Shown here: positions 43,705-54,439 of the stretch, in pieces
How the letters are laid out: the number at the start of each line of letters is the position of its first letter
Numbering within the stretch: the stretch's first letter is position 1
Origin: Symbiodinium natans
Taxonomy: Eukaryota > Sar > Dinophyceae > Suessiales > Symbiodiniaceae
NCBI GenBank assembly: GCA_905221605.1
Contig: CAJNDS010000294.1
Location: forward strand, 1 to 62,000
Direction of reading: 5' to 3'
Length of the DNA: 62,000 nt
Notes under the pieces: model-generated
Told to the model about the DNA's origin: nothing
Databases searched by the model: none
What the model saw: only the letters and a program-made list of their open reading frames with translations
Made by a program: the position numbers and the translations under genes

Positions 43705-43802
43705 GGGGATGTTCCCCCTTTGTCTAGCAGTCCTTAGCAGAGATTCTCGTACCCCCTATTAAAATCACATTAAGGACTGTCAGTATAAGGGGGAACATCC
43801 CC
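43705..43802 (+). mobile_element. 98-bp hairpin element with 16-bp perfect inverted ends
   Basis: GGGGATGTTCCCCCTT (43705-43720) is the exact reverse complement of AAGGGGGAACATCCCC (43787-43802). A second, inner pair (CAGTCCTTAG and TTAAGGACTG) extends the foldback. It sits inside CCCTAAA/CCCTAAG repeats. MITE-like; no transposase and no clear target duplication seen. Confidence 0.6.
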
Positions 43803-43807
43803 ACTTA

Positions 43808-43936
43808 AACCGTCTAAACCATAAACCCTAAACCCTAAACCCTAAACCCTAAACCTTAAACCCCTAAACCCGAAACCCTAAACCCTAAACCCTAAACCCT
43901 AAACCCTATGCCCTAAACTCCAAACCCTAAACCCTT
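43808..43936 (+). repeat. CCCTAAA tract before an exon
   Basis: About 17 units with few variants, ending 25 bases before the next putative exon. Confidence 0.85.
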
Positions 43937-43961
43937 GGAGTCTCTCAGTTCCCAATCCTAG

Positions 43962-44052
43962 CCAGGCCCAGGCCACCTTGCGCAGCAGGCTGCTGAAGCT
44001 TTCGCCAGAGGAGCAGCAGGACCTGCATCTCCTGGGAGTCTCCTTGCAGAGG
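43962..44052 (+). CDS. Putative helical exon
   Basis: Reads QAQATLRSRLLKLSPEEQQD and then LHLLGVSLQR, followed by GTGTAG and G-rich sequence. Charged and helical, like the other small exons; no named domain. Confidence 0.45.
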
Positions 44053-44300
44053 GTGTAGGGTGCCTTTAGGGTATGGGGCCTTTCGGGTTTGGGGCCTCAA
44101 GCGTTTGGGGTTTGGGTGTTTATCTGAATGCAGCCCCTTCAAAACCCCCAACTTTAAACCTGAGACCCCAGTCCCTAAACTAAACCTTCAATCTGAAGGC
44201 GACTCTGTGGGCGGGGAAGGTTCGGTGGGGCTGGTTTAGGGGGCTGGCTGTGGAACAGTCCCGCAGCTTGCATCCCACCTTAGCCCCCCCGAATCTGCAG

Positions 44301-44348
44301 GATCTGGCCATGGTGGTGCCGTACCTCAAGAGGGGGGACAAGGCGCGG
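44301..44348 (+). CDS. 48-nt putative exon
   Basis: Between CTGCAG and GTCCAT; exactly 16 codons, DLAMVVPYLKRGDKAR. Phase 0 on both sides. No known motif. Confidence 0.4.
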
Positions 44349-45014
44349 GTCCATGGTTTTAGAGTGTTTAAGGTTTGGTTTCTCGGGGCGTGGGTCGAAG
44401 CCCCACGCCCCCAAACCCAAAGCCCCAAGCCCTAAACCCAAAAAAACCCGGGGCGAAACACTCCGATGAAGCGAAGGCAGCTTTCAAGCAAGGCCTGGGC
44501 ACCATGGTCGCCTCCTCGGATGGTTCGGCGGTTGGGTTCCTGGAGGGGGTTGTGGGCTTCGGGTGGAGTGCTCGGAGGGCTTCCGGAGTGTTGGGTTCAA
44601 GGGGGCCTGAGAGTTGGCTTTAGGGGGTTTAGGGTGGGGGCTTGTCTGGCCCTGAGACCCTCAACCCCAGATCCGAGCCCCAGATCTCACCAAAACCTAA
44701 ATCCCTTTGAGGGAAGCAAAGCTCCAGCCACCCAACTCCGAAAGCCCCAGCCCTCAACCGAGGTGCAAAACGGCGGCAACGAGCGCATCAAGCGTTGCCT
44801 CCAAGGTGGGTGTCGGGTGTCGGGTTTCGGGTTTAGGGTTTAGGGTTCAGGGCTAAACCACATCCTTGAGCCACATCTTTGCCGTCAACCATGAGTTAAG
44901 CCCCCAAGCCCTCAAATCCTGCAAATTACAGGAAGGTGCATGAGTCGTTTTTCACGTGCGTTCTCACTCGGCTCACGTCCCAAATCTTAAGCCCCAAGCC
45001 CTACACTCTGCAGA

Positions 45015-45292
45015 CCCTGAGCACCAAACCCTAAACCCTAAACCCTAAACCCTAAACCCTAAACCCTAAACCCTAAACCCTAAACCCCAAACCATAAACC
45101 CTAAACCCTAAACCCTAAACCCTAAACCCTAAACCCGAAACCCAATCACCGCCTTTTGGTGCGAGGCCTTTCAGCCATCGGTTTCGATGCCCTGGAGATT
45201 CAGAACTGGATGACGCGCGAGGGCGCCCCCACGCCGCAGTGTGGGCCTCGTGCGGTTTAGGGTTTAGGGCTTAGGGTTTAGGGTTTAGGTTG
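45015..45292 (+). CDS. Putative exon about 45155-45254 between opposed telomere-like tracts
   Basis: CCCTAAA units at 45015-45142 (about 17) precede it and TTTAGGG units at 45256-45292 follow. The exon reads LLVRGLSAIGFDALEIQNWM and then TREGAPTP. Boundaries are approximate. The arrangement matches 27175-27490. Confidence 0.45.
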
Positions 45293-45626
45293 GGTTTCAG
45301 AAGGGGGCTCTTTGGGGTCCTAAGGAATTTGGTGCTTGTTTTTGGTTTGGGGGTTTAGGGTAAAGGGGCTTGAGGTTTAGGTCTCGGAGTTTGGGGTTCA
45401 GGTGCCGCGTTTCAGGTTTTTTTTTTTTTTTTTCTATTGTTTGTTGGTTTGTTTTTTTCGGATCTTAGCCCCTGAAGCCTCGAACCAAGGTCGAAGCTGG
45501 TGCCGCCACCGGCAGCCTCAGCCGCCCAGCCGCCCTGACCTCACATTGTCAGGAAGGCTTTAGCCTTCGCAGGGTTTGGAGGGTGTCTTTTGGGGTTGGC
45601 TGTGCCTGTTGGGCTTAGGGCAGTAA

Positions 45627-45750
45627 AGTTCCGGTTCGGTTCGGTTCGTTTCGGTTCGCGGGCCGGCGGTTCGTAGCGGTTCGGTTCGTTCGGCGGTTCC
45701 GGTTCCTAGCGGTTCTGTGCGTTTTCGGTTCGGTTCGGTTCGGTTCCAGA
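45627..45750 (+). repeat. GGTTC-rich repeat, left flank of the satellite
   Basis: Tandem CGGTT/GGTTC pentamers with CGGCGGTTCG variants, ending CGGTTCGGTTCCAGAA. The right-flank copy at 48572-48716 has the same orientation and a nearly identical ending. Confidence 0.8.
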
Positions 45751-45835
45751 AAACCCGAAAGCCCTAAACACACCGAAGCCCTCATGTTCTGGACCCTTCT
45801 GATATGTTTCGACTCCCCAAAACTTTTCCTTGAGG

Positions 45836-48199
45836 GCAGGTTTCCAGATTTGGACCCCCCAAACGTGCAGGTTTCCAGGTTTGGACCCCGGAAACGTGCA
45901 GGTTTCCAGGTTTGGACCCCCCAAAAAGCCCCAAAACGTGCAGGTTTCCAGGTTTGGACCCCCCAAAACGTGCAGGTTTCCAGGTTTGGACCCCGGGTTA
46001 GGGACCCCCAACCAGGGTTTGGGGTTCTCTTTGTGTCATGACTAGGTCCGCAAGTGCAAGCCGACCTTAACGTTTAGTGTCCTGTAAAGTAAGTTGTCTT
46101 TGTTGTGTCGTGTACACTCCACAACCTTTCTGCGATCCCTTTGACACGGGATCGCGGGAAACGTGCAGGTTTCCAGGCTTGGACCTCCCAAAACGTGCAG
46201 GTTTCCAGGTTTGGACCCCCCCAAAACGCGCAGATTCCTCCCAAAACGTGCAGGTTTCCAGGTTTGGACCCCCGAAACGTCGTTTTGGGGGGTCCAAACC
46301 TGGAAACCTGCACGTTTAGGGGGTTCCAAACCTGGAAACCTGCCCTGGAAACCTGGCACGTTTTGGGGGTCCAAACCTGGAAACCTGCACGTTTTGGGGG
46401 GGTCCAAATCTGGAAACCTGCACGTTGGAAACCTGCACGGTTGGGGGGGTCCAAACCTGCAAACCTGCAAACCTGCACGCTTGGGGGGTCCAAACCTGGA
46501 AACCTGCACGTTTTAGGGGGTCCAAACCTGGAAACCTGCACGTTTTGGCAGGTCCAAACCTGGAAACCTGCACGTTTCAGGAAACCTGCTGCAGGTTTCC
46601 AGGTTCCCAAAACGTTGACGTTTCCAGGTTTGGACCCCCTAAACGTGCAGGTCCCAAAACGTGCAGGTTTCCAGGTTTGGACCCCCAAAACGTTGACGTT
46701 TCCAGGTTTGGACCCCCCAAAACGTGCAGGTTTCCAGGTTTGGACCTGCAGGTTTCCAGGTTTGGACCCCCCCCCAAAACGTTGACGTTTCCAGGTTTGG
46801 ACCCCCCAAAACGTGCAGGTTTCCAGGTTTGGACCCTCCAAACGTGGCTTTTGGTGGCTTTTCGGAGACCCTGGATCCAATGTGGTGGCCCTGGCCATGC
46901 GAACTGAAGGTAGGCTCCGTTCACATTGGCGCTGGCCATGCAAACTGAAGGTAGGGAACTGAAGCCGTTCACATGGCCCTGGCCATGCGAACTAAAGCCA
47001 GGCTCCGTTCACATGGCCTGTGCGAACTGCAGGTTTCCAGGTTTGGACCCCCCCCCAAAACGTGCAGGTTTCCAGACTGGAAACGTACAGCTTTCCAGCT
47101 TTGGACCCCCCAAAAAGTGCAGGTTTCCAGGTTTGGACCCCCCAAAACGTGCAGGTTTCCAGGTTTGGACCAGGTTTCCAAGTTTGGAGGTTTCGAGATT
47201 TGGACCCCCCAAAACGTGCAGATTTGGACCCCCCAAAAAGTGCAGGTTTCTAGGTTTGGATCCCCAAACGTGCAGGTTTCCAGACTTGGACCCCCCCCCC
47301 AAAAAAGAAAAAAAAACGTGCAGGTTTCCAGGTTTGGGCCCCCGAAACGTGCAGGTTTCCAGGTTTGGACCCTCCTAAACGTGCAGGTTCGTGCAGGTTT
47401 CCAGGTTTGGACCCTCCAAACGTGCAGGTTTCCAGGTTTGGACCCCCCAAACCTAGAAACCTGCACATTGGGGGGCCCAAACCTGGAAACCTGCACGTTT
47501 TGGGCGTTCCAAACCTGGAAACCTGCACATTTCCGGGGTCCAAACCTGGAAACCTGCACGTTTGGGGGGTCCAAACCTGCAAACCTGCAAACCTGCACGT
47601 TTGGGGGGGTCCAAACCTGCAAACCTGCAAACCTGCACGCTTGGGGTGTCCAAACCCGTTTTAAACCTGGACACCTGCACGTTTCAACGTTGACGTTTCT
47701 AGGTTTGGACCCCCGAAACGTGCAGGTTTCCAGGTTTGGACCTGCAGGTTTCCAGGTTTGGACCTGCCAAAACGAGGTTTGGACCCCCCTAAACGTGCAG
47801 GTTCGTGCAGGTTTCCAGGTTTGGACCCCCCCCCAAACGTGCAGGTTTCCAGGTTTGGACGCCCCAAAACATGCAAACCTGCACGTTTGGGAGGGTCCAA
47901 ACCTACAGACGTGCACGATTTGTGGGGTCCAAACCTGGAAACCTGCACGTTTTGGGGGTCCAAACCTGGAAACCTGCACGTTTTAAGGGGCTCAAACCTG
48001 GAAACCTGCACGTTTTGGGAGGTCCAAACCTGGAAACCTGCACGTTTTGGGAGATCCAAGCCTGGAAACCTGCACGTTTGGGGGGATCCAAACCTGGAAA
48101 CCTGCACATTTTGGGAGGGCCAAACCTGGAAACCTGCACGTTTGGGGGTTCCAAACCTGGAAACCTGCACGTTTTGGGAGGTCCAAACCTGGAAACCTG
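45836..48199. repeat. 32-nt minisatellite in alternating orientation blocks
   Basis: The unit begins GCAGGTTTCCAGGTTTGGAC and continues with a C run and AAAACGT. Forward blocks: about 45836-46000, 46163-46280, 46593-46845, 47028-47450 and 47690-47865. Reverse blocks: about 46283-46592, 47450-47690 and 47870-48199. A unique segment lies at 46015-46160 and a second minisatellite at 46880-47030. Opposed blocks could pair as long hairpins in DNA or RNA. The unit lacks stops in several frames, so ORFs of up to 337 codons arise on both strands; they are not evidence of genes. Confidence 0.9.
46880..47030 (+). repeat. Second minisatellite embedded in the array
   Basis: Three to four copies of an approximately 40-50-base unit containing CTGGCCATGCGAACTGAAG and GTTCACATGG, unrelated to the surrounding 32-nt unit. 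Confidence 0.75.
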
Positions 48200-48571
48200 T
48201 CCTGCGTACCCCCGAAATAGTAGAAAGTTTAGGTGATTGGAATTATCCTTCTGGCCCCCGAGACCAAGCAATATAGGTTTAAGGACCTCGAAACCTGGAC
48301 AAAACCTCTTCACTCCAATCGTGACAGAAATGTTTGGGGCTCTGTGCGCATCTCCAATGACGAGTTTGAAGGGGCCAAAACTTGATTCTAGGCCTTGAAA
48401 ATCCGGATAGAACCATGATATCTTCAAGCCTTGCACCTCCAAGACCCTTCAATTTTGGAGGGTTAGCCGAGAACCGAGTCATGTTTTTGCGACAGTTTGA
48501 TTGTTTCAAAACAAGTTTGGAGGGACCCAAACCTTTCAGTATCATGCTCTATTTGACTTGGGCTCCTGGCC
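48200..48571 (+). other. Unique sequence between the satellite and its right flank
   Basis: No repeats and no convincing exon. Overlapping short ORFs on both strands have no motifs. Confidence 0.4.
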
Positions 48572-48716
48572 GAAACCGGTTCGCTGTCGAAACGGTTCCG
48601 GTTTTCAGGTCGCTTGCGGTTCGCGGTTCCTACGGTTCGTGTTTGCTGGCCGGTTTTGGCGGTTCGGTTCGTGGCGGTTCGGTTCGTGCGGTTCCGGTTC
48701 GGTTCCAGAACCTTCC
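48572..48716 (+). repeat. GGTTC-rich repeat, right flank of the satellite
   Basis: GGTTCG/CGGTTC pentamers with GGCGGTTCGG variants, ending CGGTTCGGTTCCAGAA like the copy at 45627-45750. Confidence 0.8.
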
Positions 48717-50080
48717 TGTTAGGGTTTGACTGCGTGTTGAAGTGCCCCTCGAGCCCTAGACCCCTAACCCACAACAGCCACCGAAACCCTAAACCCAAAA
48801 ACCAACAAAACCCTAAACCCAAAGCCTAAAACCCTAAACCCCAAACCTTAAACTAAACGCGAAACAGCTTAAACCTCAAATTCGACACTCGCGATCCGGA
48901 GGTCCACGACCGCAGCGCCAGCGCCGCCGCGCCTCGTCTGTGCGTTTGGGGTTTTGGGGCTTTGGCAGTTTTGGGTGTGGGGTTGTGGTGGTTTGGGGTT
49001 TAGAGTTTTGGTGGTTTAGGGTTTAGGGCTTAAAGTTTTGGTGGTTTATGTTTAGGGTTTCGGTGGTTTAAGAATTAAGGGTTTTGGTGTCTGAGAGTGT
49101 TGGACTTTTGGTGGTTTAGGGTTTACGGCAGATGAGGTTGTGATATGCGCGCTTTGGGGGTTTCACGGTTCAGTCGGGTGAATCAGCGCATGGATGTAGG
49201 CCCCTTAGGTTCTAGAAACAAAGGCTCGCATCCCGACAGTTCCTTGCCCCGAAGCTCACCCTAAACCGCACTGCGCTAGAGAACCCCTCAACCCCCAACC
49301 CCGCCCAAACCCCCAGACCCCTCTCCAAAACCCCAACCCCAACCCCTCCCAGCCCTTCGCGTCGTGGAAGGTCCGTAACCACAGCTCTGCGCACCCCTCC
49401 ACAGGCCGCTGGGGTTGGGGGTTCAGGTTGAGAGTTTTAGGAAGTTCTAGGGGCCAACCGCAAACCCGAAACGGTCTGCTTCTTGGGTACCCTAAAAACA
49501 ATAGGGCCCCAAAGGGGACCGTGAGCGTAAATTTTCTACTTGGAGCACCGACATTCGCCCCCAGACTCGAAGAAACTCTCAACCATAAACGCCCAAGTCT
49601 TAACTCTGAGCGCCAAAAGAACCGCAAATGCCTCAGACTCAAATCCCTAAACCGTGACGTCTACAACCTCCCACCCTCCCGGAAGCTCCCAAACCCAAAG
49701 CACCAAGCCACCCAACCTACTAATCCCCAAGCCCGAAAAAAGGCGAAACCCTACACCCTAAACCCTAAACCCGAAACCCTAAACCCTACACCCTAAACCC
49801 TAAACCCTAAACCCTAAACCCTAAACCCTAAACCCTAAACCCCCTAAATGGCGACCTTAGACGTCTCCAGGTAGCCACGGCACCGGCCATGCCAACTGTG
49901 GGGGTAGGACACCCAAGGGAGTTTCAGAGCTTCAAGGCGTTTTATTGTTGCTTTTTTGGGTTTGGGGTTTAGGGTTAAGGGTTTAGGGTTTTTCGTTTAG
50001 CTTTAGTTTTAGTTTTAGCTTTAGTTCTAGCTTTAGGTTTAGTTTTAGTTTGAGTTATTTATTTAATTTTTTTCTGCAGG
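48717..50080 (+). other. Telomere-like and TTTTAG repeats, no supported gene
   Basis: CCCTAAA-like patches at 48785-48850 and 49742-49850 (about 12 good units), TTTGGGG/TTTAGGG-like sequence at 48940-49130 and 49965-49995, and a hexamer-like TTTTAG/CTTTAG repeat at 49998-50050. Confidence 0.6.
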
Positions 50081-50233
50081 TGAAGAATTGGCGAAGGTGA
50101 GGTAGACTGGTCTCCAAGGTTTAGGGACTCGGGGGCTCTGCCGCTGAATTGCAGCCTTGAGCTCACATGCGAAACCCTAAACTCCAACCTTAAGCCCTAA
50201 GCCTGCAACACTGATCCTCTGTGGAGAAGCAGC

Positions 50234-50415
50234 AACCCTAAACCCCAAACCCAAACCCTAAACCCTAAACCCTGAACCCTGAACCCTGAACCCTAAACCC
50301 TAAACCCTAAACCCTAAACCCTAAACCATGGCTGGAACAAACCTGTGCGACCTTAAAGTGTCGAGCGACGTGGGGTCCTTCAAGCCTAAGCTGTGCAAGA
50401 GCTGCGTGCCCTAAA
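50234..50415 (+). CDS. CCCTAAA tract followed by a short possible exon
   Basis: About 13 repeat units (50234-50327) lead into ATG at 50328, reading MAGTNLCDLKVSSDVGSFKP and then KLCKSCVP before TAA. Two CxxC-like Cys pairs are suggestive, but the ORF is only 28 codons. Confidence 0.3.
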
Positions 50416-50804
50416 CCTTGAACCCTAGACGCCAAAGCCTTCGGCCCATCCATCCATCCTAAACATTCCTAAACCCCAAAAACCCCAGTAGAAACCCCAA
50501 TAGAAATTCTAATGGAAACCCTAATGGAAACCCTAATAGAAACCCCAAACGCCCAAATAAACACCCTTAGTCTCCCTTTGTCTTCCCAAGGCAATGGCAG
50601 GCCTCGCCGCAGAGCAGCAGCTGGCTGGAGGCAGGCTACCAGGGGGGCTTCAAAGCCGGGGCCTGCGCACCCCCCGGCCACCCAAACTCCCAAACTGGGC
50701 TCCAAAAGAGCCCTACAAAAACCCTGAAGTCCCTGAACCCTGAGGAGCTTTAGGACCCTCATTCAGGGGCCCATTAGGCAACCTCCGACCCCCACTTGCC
50801 CCTC

Positions 50805-50880
50805 CTAATGTGCGAGGGCAGCAGAAGCTCGGCCAGCAGGAGGCGAAGAAGGGCGAGGAGCGCGAAGCCCTCGACCCCAA
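50805..50880 (+). CDS. Putative Gln/Lys/Glu-rich exon
   Basis: Reads GQQKLGQQEAKKGEEREALD. Highly charged, coil-like. Splice sites not fixed. Confidence 0.3.
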
Positions 50881-51020
50881 CACCCCTGAACCCTAAACCT
50901 TGGTTGAGGGAATCGGGTCTAGGATTCAGGGTTTATGATGGGGTTTAGGGGGTTGACAGGGTTTAAAGGGTTTATGGGGTGTACTGTACGGGGTTCATTG
51001 GGTTTCTGGGGTTTAGGGAG

Positions 51021-51081
51021 TGTGGCAGCCGCAGCTTGGGCAGGACCAGGGCAGCTTGGAGAAGGCGGCCCAGTCCCAGTC
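51021..51081 (+). CDS. Putative Gln-rich exon before a long TTTAGGG array
   Basis: Reads WQPQLGQDQGSLEKAAQSQS and then Q before GTCCAC. Contains the SLE/LEK helical pattern of its neighbours. Confidence 0.35.
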
Positions 51082-51097
51082 ACAGGTCCACCGGGCG

Positions 51098-51222
51098 GGG
51101 TTTAGGGTTTAGGGTTTAGGGTTTAGGGTTTAGGGTTTAGGGTTTAGGGTTTAGGGTTTAGGGTTTAGGGTTTAGGGTTTAGATTTAGGGTTTAGGGTTT
51201 AGGGTTTCGGGTTTCGGGTTAT
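51098..51222 (+). repeat. Longest near-perfect TTTAGGG array
   Basis: About 17 units, nearly all perfect, ending in TTTCGGG variants. Internal to the window and flanked by putative exons, so interstitial, not a chromosome end. Confidence 0.9.
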
Positions 51223-51759
51223 GAAACGCTGCTCAACGGTTGCGAGCTGGACAATCTGAAGCTGAAGCCTTGCACCCGCCCTAAAGCTCCGGGCTCTGGA
51301 CCCTCAATTTTTCAAGGGAGCGGCCTTGTGGGCTTGCAGGGTTTATGATGTGCATCTGCCATCAATGAAGGGGACAGACTTAACATGTGTAGAATCCTAC
51401 ATTCCCAATGCTAAATCTAGAACCTGCGGTCGTGAAGCTGAGCCCCAACCTCTACACCCCAAACCAAGAAGTCCAAAACCCTGACCCAACAGCAACAAAC
51501 TGGAATGTCTTCAGTTATTTCAAAGGTAGTGTTTTTTGGTTTGGTGAGCTTCATTGAGGTAGTTGTTTTGAAGAGGTACAGGGGGATTCTATGTAAGCCC
51601 TGACCCCGAACCCTGAAGCTGCGAGCTGTGACATTGCGGAGGAGCAGGGTGACCTGCAGAAGATGACCAAAGCCCAGGCAGATGGGAGGGTTTCCTCCTT
51701 ATCGTGGGAGGGCTGCTTTCACAAGTTGCGTATCAGGGGACCCTGATTGCAGATCGTAG

Positions 51760-51872
51760 GATAAGGAGCTGGGCCCGCTGACCCGCTGCCAGGCGAAGTC
51801 GGCCTTGCGGAAAGAGCTGGCGCGGCGATTAGCAAAGGGCGTCCAGGCGCTTGCAGAGACGTGCACGTACAA
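51760..51872 (+). CDS. Putative helical exon
   Basis: After CGTAG it reads DKELGPLTRCQAKSALRKEL, then ARRLAKGVQALAETCTY, and meets GTAAGG. Basic amphipathic helix; contains ARRL as in the RLxxLE exons. Confidence 0.4.
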
Positions 51873-52904
51873 GTAAGGGCTTAGGCGGGTTTAGGAGTTG
51901 ACTTGAAACCAGGCAGGCGGTCCAAAAGCAGAACTGCACTGGCACTCGAACCACAATCATTCGTTCTCGTCCATGACCACTCTGAACAAGGCAGAAGCGC
52001 CTTAGCTTGGGTGTCAGCGTACACGAAACATCATCATGATGGACCACTTGAAAGACATTTTGGTGTGCTTTGACCATCTTTGACCCACATCAAGGTACTA
52101 GCTCCTACTCTGCCACAACGCCGGCCTTGGTTCCAAGCAGGTATTTTCGAACATGAGTCTCTCCTGTTTTGTTTTTTGTTTTTGCGCGAGGCATCTCTCG
52201 CCTCCGCCGCATTGTCGCAATGTTTGATGTCCCGGACAAGAACGGGACAAGAATAGCCATTCTGCTCGGAATACTGTTTGTTTCTGCCTACAACCAGGCC
52301 AGCACTGCGAGTGACGTTAGCTGCGCTCTTTCCAGATGCGCACTTTCCGGAGAATCCAGGGCATCCAGAGCTTTCCAAAAGGCTTCTCGCTCGGAAGGTT
52401 CTGGGGAATAAAGCCTCCAGGCATGAGTGACAAAGAACATGTTGCCAGCTGCGTCCCACATCTGCCCTTGTCTCAAATGCTCCGTCCCCGTGTGCTGGAA
52501 AGCTCGGTGGCGCATTGTGCCAATGTGGCCACAGTATATGCGTTCCTCATCCTTTGTTTCATCCACAGCTTTCTTCTGAAAAGGCCTCCTATCCGCACCT
52601 TGCGTGTGAAACCTTCCATAACATGGTCTTGACTTGAATTGTAAGACTTTCTGGTTAGCGATGGGGAAGGCACTATGATCTGCCAGATGCTTTTCTCCGC
52701 CGAAGATGACGAAACCCCCCGCAAGGCCTTCCAGAGGGTGGAGAGCGTCGAGAAGAGCGAGGCCCTGGAAGCATAGGGTCCTTTCACTTGCTGAAAAGCC
52801 TCCTAGTTGATAAACCCTAAAGGGCCTAAACCCGAAAAAAGCCTCGGCTTCTTCCCAAAGCCCCAAAACTCGGGGCGCCCAGTGCACATGAGGCGAGCCT
52901 TCAG

Positions 52905-52967
52905 CAAGAGGTGGCCACCGATTCGAAACGCATGAGCCAGTTGGAGGAGGCGAGGGGCACTTTTCAG
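52905..52967 (+). CDS. 63-nt coiled-coil exon (KRMSQLE)
   Basis: Exactly 21 codons between CCTTCAG and GTTCGC: QEVATDSKRMSQLEEARGTF and then Q. Shares the basic-x-x-x-LE pattern. Confidence 0.45.
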
Positions 52968-53245
52968 GTTCGCGGCTTCGGAGGTTCCTATCAGGTTGAG
53001 TTCGGGTTCCCGAGAGCCCTGAGGGCAACTTCAGCCTTAACTCTCGTGGGTTCAGGCTCTTGGCTCTCTCAACCCTAAAGTGCCCCCCGACCTTGAACAA
53101 GACTGCCGCGGAGGCCCTGCACAAGGCAGAGACGAAGGAAGCGGAGGCGAACCGAGAAACCAGATGCTGAATGAGCACGAAAAGCCCCCTAAACCCCCAG
53201 AGACCCTGGCCTAAACTGTCAATGTGCACCTTGCCCAGGTCGCTT

Positions 53246-53482
53246 GCCCGACCCTAAACCCTAAACCCTTAACCCTTAACCCTAAACCTTAAACCCGAAA
53301 CCCTAAACCCCTAAACCCTAAACCCGAAACCCTGAACCCTATACCCAGACCCTAAACCCTCCACGTCCTCTAGCCACCAAGTCGGACCTGGCATGCCTCC
53401 TAGGGTTTAGGGTTTAGGGCTTAGGGGAAGAAACCATGAACCCCAACTAAGCCTTAAACCCTAAACCCTAAACCCTAAATAA
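53246..53482 (+). repeat. Alternating CCCTAAA and TTTAGGG tracts
   Basis: CCCTAAA variants at 53246-53352, about 45 bases of possible exon, TTTAGGG at 53401-53425, then CCCTAAA at 53456-53482. Confidence 0.75.
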
Positions 53483-53773
53483 GCCTGAAACCCTAAGCCC
53501 CACGCATAGGCAAGTCGCTACATCTCCACTTCTCTAGGTCCCATTTCATTCCCCGCTCTACCCCGGCCCCCTACCTTCCAAATCCGCACTGCTCCAATGC
53601 CTAAACCCTAAAGCCTAATCCCTAAACTCCGCAGATGCCCCTCAAACAACAGCTGCTGCAACCAGATCTTCCCGAAACCCTAAACCCCAAACCAAAAGCA
53701 GGGTTTAAGGTTTAGGGTTTAGGGTTTAGGATTAGGGTTTAGGGTTTAGGGTGTCAGGCCAGGGGTCTGACAG

Positions 53774-53836
53774 GTCGAGAAGGAGAACTCGGAGCTCAAG
53801 CACGAGTTGGAGGAGCAGGCCCAGGGCTTCAGGAGG
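53774..53836 (+). CDS. Putative coiled-coil exon
   Basis: After CTGACAG it reads VEKENSELKHELEEQAQGFR, a strong heptad pattern. TTTAGGG units (53702-53752) precede it and CCCTAA units follow, the reverse of the usual order. Confidence 0.45.
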
Positions 53837-53988
53837 TTCAGGTCATGGCCCTAAGCCCTAAGCCCTAATCCCTAAACCCCTAAACCCGAAACCCGAAACC
53901 CGAAACCCTATGCCCTAGAGGGCTCCACGGTCCATAGCCTACTTTTCGTATCTTATTTTTTTGTGAGTGGATTTGGTGCGTGAGCCAG

Positions 53989-54033
53989 GTGGCCTCCAGC
54001 AAGAAGGCGGCTGCCCGGCTGGATGCGCTTGAG
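53989..54033 (+). CDS. 45-nt coiled-coil exon (ARLDALE)
   Basis: Between GAGCCAG and GCCCCG; exactly 15 codons, VASSKKAAARLDALE. GC donor after LE, as at 18480 and 54489. Confidence 0.5.
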
Positions 54034-54085
54034 GCCCCGCTGCGGCTGCGTCGGACGGTGGACTCGATCCTAAGCCCGTAAGGAG

Positions 54086-54180
54086 TTGGGGTTTAGGGTT
54101 TAGGGTTTAGGGTTTGGGGTTTTGGGTTTGGGGTTTGGGGTTTGGGGTTTGGGGTTTAGGGTTTAGGGCTTAGGGTTTTG
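54086..54180 (+). repeat. TTTAGGG/TTTGGGG tract after the exon
   Basis: About 13 G-rich units, the left arm of an intron whose right arm is CCCTAAA at 54310-54415. Confidence 0.85.
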
Positions 54181-54309
54181 GGGGGGCGGGGGTTTTCAAC
54201 CCCTTCGTGGAAACCCCCTTGCGCAAGAAACCGAGCCCCTTGTTCATTCTTGGGTTAACCTGCCGAACAAGGGTGGCATAGTATAGGCACGAAACTTGAA
54301 AAACCTCAA

Positions 54310-54415
54310 AAACCCTAAACGCTAAACCCTAGACCCTAAACCCCAAACCCTATACCCTATAAACCCTAAACCCTATACCCTATAAACCCTAAACCCTAAA
54401 CCCTAAACCCTGCAC
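54310..54415 (+). repeat. CCCTAAA tract before the next exon
   Basis: CCCTAAA and CCCTATA variants, ending 25 bases before the CTGCAG acceptor at 54439. Confidence 0.85.
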
Positions 54416-54439
54416 GTTGAACCCCAAGTCTGCCTGCAG

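Noticed and set aside
45784-48442. Long ORFs on both strands across the 32-nt satellite (up to 337 codons)
   Set aside because: They arise because the repeat unit lacks stops in several frames; identical repeat text appears in all of them and no domain is present.
45784-48545. CRISPR array, considered because of regular repeats
   Set aside because: Repeats are contiguous without unique spacers and change orientation; the genome is eukaryotic.
51098-51222. Chromosome end or subtelomere
   Set aside because: Telomere-like arrays occur throughout 13.9-59.2 kb in both orientations between exons, so they are interstitial.
52288-53229. 313-codon minus-strand ORF
   Set aside because: Parts have protein character (MWDAAGNMFFVTHAW), but there are no motifs, it crosses a well-formed + strand coiled-coil exon (52905-52967), and all other recognisable genes are on the + strand. 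It could be a fragment of another gene; not called.
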